From the NCBI GenBank assembly GCA_035569495.1, contig DATMMX010000039.1, positions 1 through 64,000 of the forward strand: a stretch of 64,000 nt of DNA, written 5' to 3'. The notes under the pieces are model-generated. The model saw nothing but the letters and a program-made list of their open reading frames with translations, did no database searches and was not told the origin of the DNA. Each line of letters starts with the position of its first letter. Position 1 is the stretch's first letter. Positions 15,538 through 24,443 of the stretch are shown piece after piece. The translations under genes and the position numbers were made by a program. This DNA is from DASRDZ01 sp035569495 (GTDB lineage Bacteria; Chloroflexota; Dormibacteria; Aeolococcales; Aeolococcaceae).

Positions 15538-18126
15538 CTACGCCCGGAAGCCGAACCGGCCCTGGTGGAAGTCGCCGCTGTGCTGCCACTGCTCGCGCAT
15601 CGAGTCGATCAGCGAGGCGTCGACCCGCTCGGCGCCGGCGGCGCGGGCGTTGCCCTCGATGGCCTGCATCACCTCGCCGCGCACCGATTCGGGGATGCGC
15701 TCCAGTCTGGCGATGGCGTCGTCGGACCAGGGGAGGGTGGTGCCCTTGTCGCGGATCTGCTCGGAGACCTGGCCCCAGGCGGCGTATTTGCCCTCGACCA
15801 TGTCGGGGGTGATGGTGGTGCCGAGGTTGCGCTTCTTGGCGAACCACTCGACGCGCCAGCGGACCATCTCGCGGCAGAAGTCGGGGACGGAGTCGAGGCG
15901 GTGCTCGGCTTCGGGGGTCCAGGTGAAGGTGAGCTCGTGGGTCAGGGGGGAGGCGGGGTGGCCGTAGCCCATCTTCTTGCCGAGGGATTCGATGAAGCCG
16001 GCGGTGATTTCGTTGAGGCCTTTGAGGTCGGCGCGTTTGCTGGCGGCGAGGAGGGTCATGTCGATGGCGAGGTTCGGGTCGAAGCGGCCGGACTTTTCGT
16101 TGAGGGCGGCGATTTCTTCGAGCGATGAGGCGACGTTGGGATTGATTTGCGGTGTCGTGGCTTCGCGCAGCGGCGCGATTGTAGTGTCGTCCGGAGCGGG
16201 TTGCGCTGACGCTCTCGCAGGTTTTTTTACGGGACAGCCGGGCGCTTCACCCCCCGGCCTGTCGTCGTTCGAGGCGAGCGCATCGCGCATCTGTGCCTTG
16301 GCTTCGGCGATCCCCGCCTCGACGTGGAGGGCGGTGACCTCATCGGCAGAGACCTGGACGGCAACTCGCTCCACCTGCTCCCGCGCCAGGCTGCGCAGGA
16401 AACCTTCGGGGATGCGCTCGATGCGGCTCTCCGCCTCGACGGACCAGGGAAGGCGCGGCATGGATGCACCTCCGGAGGGGGTGGTGATGGGGGCGCGGTG
16501 GGGGCCGGCGCGGCCGTCGAGGGCGTCGAGCTCGGGGAGGACGTAGGGCTCGACGACGTCGCGGGTGATGGCGGGGAGGCGGCGGGTGCGGGCGGCCTTC
16601 TCCACGATGGCCTTGACGCGGCGGCGCAGGTAGCCGGCGGGGAGCTCGTGGAGGAGGGTGCGCGCCTCCATGGTCCAGCCGAGCTTGTGGCCGTCGAAGC
16701 CGACCTCGGCGGCGTCGCCCTCCGTGGCGGCGTCGGCGAGCAGCAGGGCGGTGTCGATGCGGTCGAACGAGGATGCGGCAGAGCCGCACACCGGGCACTC
16801 CACCGGTGCGTCGGCGCCCGACGCGTAGCCGCACACACGGCAGACGGCGCGCGCTTGTTCCAGTCGCGGCTCGGTGAGCATCGCGCGCTCGGCCGAGGCC
16901 AGTGTTTCCGCCACCGCGTCGAGGCGCCGCATGACTCGCTGGTACGGCATCAGCTCGTCGAGAGCCGACTCGACGTCGCCTGACGACACCACGCTGTGCC
17001 CCCGTTCGGTGCACCAGCGCAGCACCGCCGTGCGCGCGATGCCCCGCGCGGCAACGGGCACGCGCGACATGCGCGACTCGGCCTCCGGCGTCCACACCAC
17101 CGACGCGTCGGCGCGCATGTCGATCGGCGGCAGGTGGCAGCGCGACGACACCAGCACGTCGCAGTCGACCAGGCGCACCAGGTGATCGGTGTTGGAGCCG
17201 ATGTCCATGCCGTCGTCCGAGTGGACGCCGATGCGTCCGCACACCAGCAGCCACGGCTCGACCTCGCGCACGAAGCGCACCACCTGCTCGAACGCCTTGC
17301 CGTCGAGCAGCGTGATCGGCAGGTCGACGCCCTCCGAGGCAGCCACGCCCTGGGCGACGCGCAGGTGCGACTCGTAGATCTTGGCCAGCCCGGTGTCGAT
17401 GATCTCCTCGTGGAGCGCCTCCTGCTCCTTGAAGCGGAACACCTTCGAGGCCTTCTCCGAGAGCACGTCGACGATCGAGTTGAAGACCGCGTAGTGCAAG
17501 TAGGGGTCGTACACGGCGACCGCCTGCACGCCGCAGCCGAGCGCCTTCGACAGCGCGATCGCGGTGCGCAGCCCGCCGAAGCACTGCGGCGAGCCGTCGA
17601 CGGCCACCACGATGCCGCCCTGCATCGCGCCGGCACCGGTGCGGCGCACCAGCAGCGTGTCGGTGCGCACCCGGCGGACCACCCGGTCGGCGACGCTGCC
17701 CAGCCGCGACTCCTTGACCGCGCCCATCCCCAGCGCGCCCATCACCACCAGGTCGTGGGACGACTCCGAGATGTCGCGGACCAGCTCCTCCCAGTTCTTG
17801 CCGTCCATCGCCCTGACGGTGAAGGGGATGCCGCGCTCCAGGCAGCGGTAGCGCATCACGTCCGTGTAGGAGTCGCTGATCAGCTGCAGGCCGGTGGTGA
17901 TCAGCGAGTCGTGGATGCGGCGCTGGCGGAGCAGCTCGGCCTCGTCCTGGTACTCCTCGGGGAGGGTGTACTCCATCTGCTTGAAGCGGTAGTCGTGCAT
18001 GCGCGCGGCGTAGACGTGGCTGCCGGTGCACGAGGCTCCGAACGCTTCGGCCAGGCGCACCGCGACGTCGACGCACGCGTTGGAGTGGTCGGAGTTGTCC
18101 AGGGGCACGTAGATGCTGGAGTACAT
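15538..18126 (-). CDS. Tandem universal stress protein fused to five PCP-reductase (PCP_red) domains and a zinc ribbon
   Basis: 862 residues from ATG 18126 (reading frame open further upstream, but GGAG 8 bases before this ATG and the USP start MYSSIYVPLD fix it). Domains: USP 1 (1-162, with MGALGMGAVKESRLGSVADR like the ATP-loop GxxGxxxxxxLGS), USP 2 (169-330), then five copies of a 50-residue module with a W-(T/S)-x-(E/D)-A start and (V/I)P motif at about 344-392, 482-530, 559-605, 735-784 and 798-847, as in the C-terminal PCP_red domain of light-independent protochlorophyllide reductase BchB. A C429-C432/C444-C447 knuckle lies between modules 1 and 2. First gene of the respiratory operon; no bch gene nearby. 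Soluble, role unknown. Confidence 0.85.
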   Translation of the reverse strand: MYSSIYVPLDNSDHSNACVDVAVRLAEAFGASCTGSHVYAARMHDYRFKQMEYTLPEEYQDEAELLRQRRIHDSLITTGLQLISDSYTDVMRYRCLERGIPFTVRAMDGKNWEELVRDISESSHDLVVMGALGMGAVKESRLGSVADRVVRRVRTDTLLVRRTGAGAMQGGIVVAVDGSPQCFGGLRTAIALSKALGCGVQAVAVYDPYLHYAVFNSIVDVLSEKASKVFRFKEQEALHEEIIDTGLAKIYESHLRVAQGVAASEGVDLPITLLDGKAFEQVVRFVREVEPWLLVCGRIGVHSDDGMDIGSNTDHLVRLVDCDVLVSSRCHLPPIDMRADASVVWTPEAESRMSRVPVAARGIARTAVLRWCTERGHSVVSSGDVESALDELMPYQRVMRRLDAVAETLASAERAMLTEPRLEQARAVCRVCGYASGADAPVECPVCGSAASSFDRIDTALLLADAATEGDAAEVGFDGHKLGWTMEARTLLHELPAGYLRRRVKAIVEKAARTRRLPAITRDVVEPYVLPELDALDGRAGPHRAPITTPSGGASMPRLPWSVEAESRIERIPEGFLRSLAREQVERVAVQVSADEVTALHVEAGIAEAKAQMRDALASNDDRPGGEAPGCPVKKPARASAQPAPDDTTIAPLREATTPQINPNVASSLEEIAALNEKSGRFDPNLAIDMTLLAASKRADLKGLNEITAGFIESLGKKMGYGHPASPLTHELTFTWTPEAEHRLDSVPDFCREMVRWRVEWFAKKRNLGTTITPDMVEGKYAAWGQVSEQIRDKGTTLPWSDDAIARLERIPESVRGEVMQAIEGNARAAGAERVDASLIDSMREQWQHSGDFHQGRFGFRA

Positions 18127-18274
18127 CCAGGGGCTCCGGGTGCGGGGGGACGGCACCGTCGGATGACGTGATCGACAAGGTATCACGATGGGTGGGGACG
18201 AAAATGACAGATAAACCCACCGGGCCCGTACCCGCCGGCCTTCCAGGTGTGCAAGATGTGAGTGCCGTCGCGCG

Positions 18275-18304
18275 TTGACCTTCGTGGTGGGCGTTTGGTA
18301 GCCT
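18275..18304 (+). promoter_or_regulatory. Candidate promoter of the LysM/CHAP gene
   Basis: -35 TTGACC (18275-18280), 18-base spacer, -10 TAGCCT (18299-18304). Predicted start near 18311, giving a leader of about 110 bases. The remaining part of 18127-18274 holds no gene; it separates two divergent units. Confidence 0.45.
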
Positions 18305-18310
18305 GCCGCC

Positions 18311-18421
18311 GGTCCTGGCCCGCTCGGCGCCGCGTGCGCCGGTGGTTGCGCTCCGGGGAGGGAGCGTGCGCGGGCTGCTTCGAAGTCGGCAGAGGGTTGA
18401 AGCCTGTGCAAGGGATTCCTA
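18311..18421 (+). ncRNA. Structured 5' leader of the LysM/CHAP gene
   Basis: The leader can fold: TTGCGC pairs with GTGCAA near its end, enclosing GCTCC...GGAGC and CTGC...GCAG hairpins. The stretch TTCGAAGTCGGCAG resembles the CGAA-CCG-CAG part of the c-di-AMP (ydaO) riboswitch, a class that often precedes cell-wall hydrolase genes, but the leader is short for that class and other core parts are not evident. Treated as an unclassified structured leader. Confidence 0.3.
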
Positions 18422-19315
18422 TTGGCGGTGCGTGACCGTTTGCTGAGACACGGCGTCGTGGTGGCTGCCGCTCTGGCGCTGCCGATGCTCGTGCCGCATG
18501 CAGTGAGCCACCTCCCGTCGCTGCCCACGCTGGCATCGGCCGGAGATGACGCCTCGCGCAGCGGGGCGACCATCGAGCGGGGCGCCAACGCCCCGGCCAT
18601 CCCGCAGCGGCCGGCGCAGACCATCGTGGTCAACCGGGGCGACACCATCGCCGCCCTGGCCGCGAGCTTCCACGCCGACTCCGCCGCGATGCGCTGGGCC
18701 AACCAGCTCGGCGAGGGCGTCGAGCCGCGCACCGGCACAGCGCTGCTGGTCCCGCCGGGCCCCGGTGCCCTGGTCCGGGTCAACGCCGGCGAGCGACCCA
18801 GCAGCTTCGCCGCCCGCCTCGGCCTCGACCCCCGGGTGATCCTCGACTACAACGCCCTGCGCAACGACGCCGCCCTCCCCGCCGGAAGCTGGCTCCAGGT
18901 CCCTGCGGCGGCCGCCACCGGCGACGGCATCGCCTCGGACTGGGTGGTCCCCAACGCCGACGGCCTCCCCGCCATCCCCACCGGGCAGTACCAGCACGGC
19001 GGCCCGTCCAACTCGGGCTTTCCCTGGGGGCAGTGCACCTACTACGTCTCCACCCGGCGGAAGGTGGACTGGAGCGGCGACGCCTGGATGTGGTTCCGCA
19101 ACGCCCGCGGCGCCGGACGGCCCGAGGGCAGGGTGCCGGTGGCGGGGTCGATCGTGGTGATGTGGGGGAGCTGGGTCGGCCACGTCGCCTACGTGGAGAA
19201 GGTCAACCCCGACGGCAGCTTCCTGATCTCGGAGATGAACGTCCGCGGCGTGGGCGTGCGCGACGAGCGCACCGTGACGGTCAGCAGCATCGACCTCATC
19301 GGCTTCATCTACTAG
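18422..19315 (+). CDS. Secreted LysM-CHAP peptidoglycan hydrolase
   Basis: 297 residues from TTG 18422; AAGGGA six bases upstream supports this start over GTG 18428. Signal peptide (hydrophobic 11-30). Two LysM-like modules, about 67-111 (TIVVNRGDTIAALAASFHAD) and about 116-161, bind peptidoglycan. C-terminal CHAP amidase/endopeptidase domain with catalytic C205 (WGQCTYYV) and H254 (WVGHVAYVEKV). Cuts peptide cross-links or the amide bond in the wall, probably during growth. Preceded by a long structured leader; followed after 2 bases by the thioesterase gene. Confidence 0.88.
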   Translation: MAVRDRLLRHGVVVAAALALPMLVPHAVSHLPSLPTLASAGDDASRSGATIERGANAPAIPQRPAQTIVVNRGDTIAALAASFHADSAAMRWANQLGEGVEPRTGTALLVPPGPGALVRVNAGERPSSFAARLGLDPRVILDYNALRNDAALPAGSWLQVPAAAATGDGIASDWVVPNADGLPAIPTGQYQHGGPSNSGFPWGQCTYYVSTRRKVDWSGDAWMWFRNARGAGRPEGRVPVAGSIVVMWGSWVGHVAYVEKVNPDGSFLISEMNVRGVGVRDERTVTVSSIDLIGFIY

Positions 19316-19317
19316 CG

Positions 19318-19731
19318 GTGTCCTCGACCGCGGCCTTCGAGAACGGCGGCTTCAACGACCTGATCGGGGTGCGCTGGGAGGAGGTGAGCGCCACTCGGGT
19401 GGTGGCCAGGCTGACCATCGATGCCCGGCACCTGCAGCCGTACGGCATCGTCCACGGCGGGGTCTACTGCTCGGTCGCCGAGTCGGCGGCGAGCTTCGGG
19501 GCCCACCTCAACGGCATGCAGCACGACCCCGAGAACGGCGCGGTCGGCCTGGAGAACCACACCACCTTCCTGCGCGCGGTGGGCGCGGGCGCTGAGATCA
19601 CCTTCGAGGCCACCCCCCTCCACGCCGGGCGGCGCACCCAGGCCTGGCAGGTGACCATCCGCGACGAGCGCGGCCGCGACGTGGCCGCCTCGCGGGTGCG
19701 GCTGATGATCCTCAAGCCCGACACCGTCTGA
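19318..19731 (+). CDS. PaaI-family hot-dog thioesterase
   Basis: 137 residues from GTG 19318, two bases after the LysM/CHAP stop. The motif YGIVHGGVYCSVAESAAS (about 41-58) is the HGG box of PaaI/YdiI-type acyl-CoA thioesterases, whose active acid is here the E of AESAA. VGLENHTTFLRAV is the conserved second strand. Hydrolyses an acyl- or aryl-CoA; the exact substrate is unknown. Confidence 0.85.
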   Translation: MSSTAAFENGGFNDLIGVRWEEVSATRVVARLTIDARHLQPYGIVHGGVYCSVAESAASFGAHLNGMQHDPENGAVGLENHTTFLRAVGAGAEITFEATPLHAGRRTQAWQVTIRDERGRDVAASRVRLMILKPDTV

Positions 19732-19740
19732 TCGCCGCGC

Positions 19741-19746
19741 TACGCT
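19741..19746 (+). promoter_or_regulatory. -10 box TACGCT upstream of the DtxR-type gene
   Basis: Ends 10 bases before the ATG at 19757, just after the thioesterase stop; suggests a separate, nearly leaderless transcript for the regulator. Confidence 0.4.
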
Positions 19747-19756
19747 GAGCGCCGCC

Positions 19757-20416
19757 ATGCCACGCCTCCCGGGAACCAGCTCGACCATCGAGGACTACCT
19801 GGTCACCATCTACCGGCTCAGCGTCAGCGGGCGCCCGGTGCGCGGCACCGAGCTCGCCGAGCAGCTCGGGGTCTCCCCCGCCGCGGTCACCGAGATGGTC
19901 TCCCGGCTGCGCAGCGGCGGCCTGCTCGGGGGGGCGCGGCGCATCGAGCTGAGTGGTGAGGGGCTGCGCCTGGCGCGGACCCTGGTGTCACGGCACCGGC
20001 TGGCCGAGCGCTTCCTGGTCGACGTGCTCGGCTTCGGGTGGGAGGACGTGCACGAGGAGGCGCACCGGCTGGAGCATGCCTTCTCGCCGCAGGTGACCGA
20101 GCGGCTGGCGGCATTTCTCGGGCACCCGGAGACGTGTCCGCACGGGCACCCGATCATGGAGGACGGGGGGGAGGAGCCGCCCCTGGCTCTGCAGCCGCTG
20201 ACGGCGTTGCGCGGCGGCGAGGCGGGGGTGGTGCGGCGGATCGCCCACGAGGACCATGACCTGCTCGCTCAGCTCTCGGCGCTGGGGATCGTGCTCGGCG
20301 CGCGCGTGCAGGTGAGCAACGGGGGTGGGGATGGCGCTGTGGACGTGGAGCTGGACGGCGCTCGGCGGAGCATCGGGCGGGATGCGGCGGCGGAGGTGCT
20401 GGTCGAGGCAACCTAG
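19757..20416 (+). CDS. DtxR/MntR-family metal-dependent transcriptional regulator
   Basis: 219 residues, full length. N-terminal winged helix (SSTIEDYLVTIYRL ... GTELAEQLGVSPAAVTEMVSRL, residues 8-51), metal-binding and dimer domain with VSRHRLAERFLVDVLG, HEEAHRLEHAFSPQV and CPHGHPI (about 77-132), which carry the usual Glu/His/Cys metal ligands, and a C-terminal SH3-like FeoA domain (about 150-219). Represses iron or manganese uptake genes when metal is bound. No target gene is adjacent; no DtxR-type box was recognised in the window. Confidence 0.9.
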   Translation: MPRLPGTSSTIEDYLVTIYRLSVSGRPVRGTELAEQLGVSPAAVTEMVSRLRSGGLLGGARRIELSGEGLRLARTLVSRHRLAERFLVDVLGFGWEDVHEEAHRLEHAFSPQVTERLAAFLGHPETCPHGHPIMEDGGEEPPLALQPLTALRGGEAGVVRRIAHEDHDLLAQLSALGIVLGARVQVSNGGGDGAVDVELDGARRSIGRDAAAEVLVEAT

Positions 20417-20440
20417 ACTGTGCGGGCCGAACTCGGAATC

Positions 20441-20488
20441 CGGCGCCGGGGAGCCGTCGTACCACGGAAGCCGCGGCACCCGGCGCCG
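20441..20488. repeat. Large perfect inverted repeat between convergent genes
   Basis: Arms CGGCGCCGGG (20441-20450) and CCCGGCGCCG (20479-20488), ten perfect pairs with a 28-base loop that can itself fold. A second pair GGGGCT/AGCCCC follows near 20515-20540. Lies between the convergent DtxR and response regulator genes, so it may act as a bidirectional transcription barrier; no T-tracts. Confidence 0.45.
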
Positions 20489-20564
20489 AGATAGAGCGTC
20501 CGGGCGGGGCTAACGAGGGCCCGGGAGAGCCCCGGGGCAAGATCCGCGCCGGAGGCGCACCCGT

Positions 20565-21263
20565 CTATCCCGCGAAGCGGTATCCGATCCCTGGCACGGA
20601 GTGGATGTACGTCGGCTTCTCCGCCTCCGGCTCGATCTTCCGCCGCAGCCGGTAGACGTGGGCATCCACCGTGCGGGTCTCGATCTCCACCTCATACCCC
20701 CACACGCGGCGGAGCAGCTCCCCGCGGCTCATCACCTGCCCCGGCCGCGAGGCGAGCAGGGCGAGCAGGTTGAACTCGGTGAGGGTGAGCATGACCTCCT
20801 CGCCGTCGCGGAACACCTGGCGGCGGCCGAGGTCGATGGTCAGGCCGGGGAACTCGAAGCGGTCGCGCGGCGCCTCCTGGGCGCTGATCTCGCTGCGGCG
20901 CAGGTGGGCGCCGATGCGGGCCATCAGCTCGCGCACCTCGAAGGGCTTGGTCACGTAGTCGTCGGCGCCGAGCTCCAGGCCGACCACCACGTCGATGGTG
21001 TCCGACTTGGCGGTGAGCATGATGATCGGCACCCGCGAGCCCTCGGAGCGGAGGCGGCGGCAGACGTCGAGGCCGCTCATGCCGGGCAGGTTGACGTCGA
21101 GGATGATCAGGTCGGGGTTGCCCTCGCGGGCCATGGTCAGACCGTCGCTGCCCGTGGTGGCCTCGATCAGGGTGTGGTTCTGGGCCTGGCAGGCGAGCCG
21201 GACGACCTCGCGGGAAGGCTGGTCGTCCTCGACGATGAGGATGGTCTTGCCCGCACCTGTCAT
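20565..21263 (-). CDS. OmpR/PhoB-family response regulator
   Basis: 232 residues. Receiver domain 1-120 with acids E12-D13-D14, phospho-acceptor D56 (IILDVNLPG) and K106 (TKPFE); DNA-binding winged helix about 140-231 (LTEFNLLALLASRPGQVMSR ... TVDAHVYRLRRKIE ... VPGIGYRFAG). ATG overlaps the stop of the hybrid kinase gene by 4 bases, so the two are translated together and form a two-component system. Targets unknown. Confidence 0.93.
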   Translation of the reverse strand: MTGAGKTILIVEDDQPSREVVRLACQAQNHTLIEATTGSDGLTMAREGNPDLIILDVNLPGMSGLDVCRRLRSEGSRVPIIMLTAKSDTIDVVVGLELGADDYVTKPFEVRELMARIGAHLRRSEISAQEAPRDRFEFPGLTIDLGRRQVFRDGEEVMLTLTEFNLLALLASRPGQVMSRGELLRRVWGYEVEIETRTVDAHVYRLRRKIEPEAEKPTYIHSVPGIGYRFAG

Positions 21264-22918
21264 TTGCTGCCCGCCTCCAAGTAGCTGGAAATCTGCCGCA
21301 CGAACTTCGAGACCTCGATGGGTTTGGTGATGTACCCGGCGCAGCCGGCGGCGAGGGCCTCCTGCTCGTCGCCCTTCATGGCGTGAGCGCTGAGGGCGAC
21401 GACGGGGATTGCGGCGGTCTTGGGATCGCTCTTGAGCATGCGGGTCACGGTCAGCCCGTCCATGCCCGGCAGGCGCACGTCCATGAGCACAAGATCGTAG
21501 AGATTCGCGCGTACCTTCTGCAGACCCTCGGGGCCGTCCTCGGCGATGTCGACCTGGTAGCCGTTGCCGTTGAGCACCATCATGGTCAGCTCGCGGTTGG
21601 ACGGATTGTCCTCGATGAGCAGGATGCGGTTGTGGGGCTGGCCGTTGGTGCGCTCGAGGCCGTTGAGCGGGATCCGGTAGGTGAACACCGATCCCTGGCC
21701 GGGCGCGCTCTCCACCACGATGCTGCCACCGTGGAGCTGGATCAGCCGCCGGGTCAGCGACAGGCCCAGGCCGGTGCCCTGCGCCTGCCGGGTGGACTGG
21801 TTGTCGATCTGGAAGAACTCGCTGAACACCAGTTCCTGGTGCTCGGGGGCGATGCCGATGCCGGTGTCGCCGACCTCGACGACCAGGTCGTCGTCGATCT
21901 GCCGGGCGCGCACCCAGACGCGGCCGCCGCCGGGGGTGAACTTGATGGCGTTGCTCAGCAGGTTGTAGAGGACCTGCTTGAATTTGCTGCGGTCGGCACG
22001 AACTTCCAGCTCCTCGGGCTGGATGTCCTCGCTGAGCTGCAGCTCGCGCCGCTCGCTGAGCGCCTTGATGACGTTGTGCACCTCGCGGAATGCCGAGGCG
22101 ACGCGGAAGGTGTCGTAGGCCAGCTCCATGCGGCCGGCCTCGATCTTGCTGAGGTCGAGCACGTCGTTGACGAGTTCCAGCAGATGTCGACCAGAAGTGT
22201 GGATCGACTCCAGGCATTCCTGGCGCTGCTGCGGGGTCAGCTCGCCGGCCAGGTTGTCCTTGAGGATCTCGCTGAAACCGAGGATGGCGTTGAGCGGGGT
22301 GCGCAACTCGTGACTCATGTTGGCGAGGAACTCGCTCTTGAGCCGGGAGATCTCGCGGATCTGCGCGTTGGCGACTTCCAGCTCGCGCTTCTGCGACGCG
22401 ATCTCGGCAAGCTGTCCCTTCTGCGCCTCGTAGAGTCGCGCGTTGTCGATGCTGATCGCCGCCTGGTTGGCGATGATCTGCACCAGCGCCTGCTCGACGT
22501 TGGTGAACGGCTGCACCTCGCGCCGCGCCACGGTCAGCGCGCCGACCAGGTGGCGCGGCGACTCCAGCGGCATCACCAGGCAGGAGCGCGGCGCATAGGC
22601 CAGGTCGAGCGACTTGAAACGCTGGTCCTTGGTGGCGTCGGCAACGCTGACCACCTTGCGCTTCTGCGCGGCCCAACCGACGATTCCCTCGCCCAGGTTG
22701 AATCTCGCCACCCGTTCCACGTTCTCGGTGAACGGGAACGTCGCAATGGCGGTGAGACTGCCTCCACCCGGGTCGGTCAGGAAGACTGTGGCCGCGTCAC
22801 AGGCCACCAGATCGGAGGTGGCCTTGAGCATGAAGTCGATGGTCTCCTTCAGCTCCAGGCTCGACGTGAAGAGGTTCCCAACTTGCCGAAGGAGGTCGAC
22901 GATGACCTTGTCGTCCAT
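21260..22918 (-). CDS. Hybrid sensor histidine kinase with GAF and receiver domains
   Basis: 552 residues from ATG 22918. Domains: GAF sensor (about 16-155), coiled linker, HisKA with H203 in ANMSHELRTPLN, HATPase with N-box LYNLLSNAIKF and G-boxes DTGIGI and GTGLGL, and a C-terminal receiver with phospho-D480 (LVLMDVRLPGM). No membrane segments, so a cytosolic sensor of a small molecule or redox state. A TTG at 22960 would add 14 residues, but a TATACT -10 box (22929-22934) ends 10 bases before the ATG, so the shorter start is preferred. Confidence 0.92.
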   Translation of the reverse strand: MDDKVIVDLLRQVGNLFTSSLELKETIDFMLKATSDLVACDAATVFLTDPGGGSLTAIATFPFTENVERVARFNLGEGIVGWAAQKRKVVSVADATKDQRFKSLDLAYAPRSCLVMPLESPRHLVGALTVARREVQPFTNVEQALVQIIANQAAISIDNARLYEAQKGQLAEIASQKRELEVANAQIREISRLKSEFLANMSHELRTPLNAILGFSEILKDNLAGELTPQQRQECLESIHTSGRHLLELVNDVLDLSKIEAGRMELAYDTFRVASAFREVHNVIKALSERRELQLSEDIQPEELEVRADRSKFKQVLYNLLSNAIKFTPGGGRVWVRARQIDDDLVVEVGDTGIGIAPEHQELVFSEFFQIDNQSTRQAQGTGLGLSLTRRLIQLHGGSIVVESAPGQGSVFTYRIPLNGLERTNGQPHNRILLIEDNPSNRELTMMVLNGNGYQVDIAEDGPEGLQKVRANLYDLVLMDVRLPGMDGLTVTRMLKSDPKTAAIPVVALSAHAMKGDEQEALAAGCAGYITKPIEVSKFVRQISSYLEAGSK

Positions 22919-22928
22919 CCCGTCGCGG

Positions 22929-22934
22929 AGTATA
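22929..22934 (-). promoter_or_regulatory. -10 box TATACT, leaderless promoter of the two-component operon
   Basis: Ends 10 bases before ATG 22918. A TTGGCA lies 20 bases further upstream, longer than an optimal spacer. Confidence 0.45.
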
Positions 22935-22988
22935 CGCGATGGTTTTGCTTTTTCTGCCAAAGTCGGTGACGGCGGCGTTACCGGGATG

Positions 22989-23444
22989 TCAGGGGGATCG
23001 AGTGGGCGGCAGGGGCGGGAAGACGCCGGGGTAGCCGAGGTGGACCAGCGACTCGAAGGCGGACTCGCTGACCGTCAGCGTCTCGGCGAGGACCGCCTCG
23101 ACCTCCGCGCCGCTGATTCCTGCAGTGGGCAGGCGTCCGGTCAGGACCACGTCGTCGTCGCGGTCGAGGGCGAAGTGGAGGCGGTGGGTGGTCTGGTTCT
23201 TGCGTAGCAGCAGCCGGTGCAGCGCGGCCGGGTCGCCGCTGCGGTCGGTTCGCGGGCCTCTTAAGAGGAATGAAGTGAAGGTGGTGGAGCTCTCCCCCAC
23301 CTCGACGCCCACGGGGACCGACAGGCGCACGGTGCCCGGGATGGCCAGCGCCCAGGCGGTGCCGCCGAGGCGACGTGTCGCGATCTCGGGGTGGTCGCGC
23401 AGCACGCGCTCCACCGTCGCGACCGCCGCCTCGCGCGGGGTCAC
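22989..23444 (-). CDS. YbjN-domain / secretion-chaperone-fold protein
   Basis: 151 residues from GTG 23444. Pattern of alternating strands and a terminal helix (TRRLGGTAWALAIPGTVRLSV, VGESSTTFTSFLLRGP, LHRLLLRKNQTTHRLHFALDRDDDVVLTGRLP, then ISGAEVEAVLAETLTVSESAFESLV) is that of the YbjN/CesT-like fold found widely in Actinobacteria and Chloroflexota. Function unknown. Lies 24 bases after etfA, probably same transcript. No signal peptide. Confidence 0.65.
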   Translation of the reverse strand: MTPREAAVATVERVLRDHPEIATRRLGGTAWALAIPGTVRLSVPVGVEVGESSTTFTSFLLRGPRTDRSGDPAALHRLLLRKNQTTHRLHFALDRDDDVVLTGRLPTAGISGAEVEAVLAETLTVSESAFESLVHLGYPGVFPPLPPTRSP

Positions 23445-23468
23445 CAGCTTGTTGCCTGCGGTTGTCGC

Positions 23469-24440
<972 letters not shown>

Positions 24441-24443
24441 GGC

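Noticed and set aside
10922..15812. Plus-strand open frames over the respiratory operon (10922-12544 and 14286-15812)
   Set aside because: His/Gln/Glu/Arg-rich shadow products with no motif, opposite membrane genes with clear families.
18311..18421. Calling the LysM/CHAP leader a ydaO riboswitch
   Set aside because: Only one strand of the core resembles the class and length is short. Kept as unclassified structure.
22919..22960. TTG start at 22960 for the hybrid kinase
   Set aside because: The extra 14 residues overlie a TATACT promoter hexamer, so ATG 22918 is preferred.
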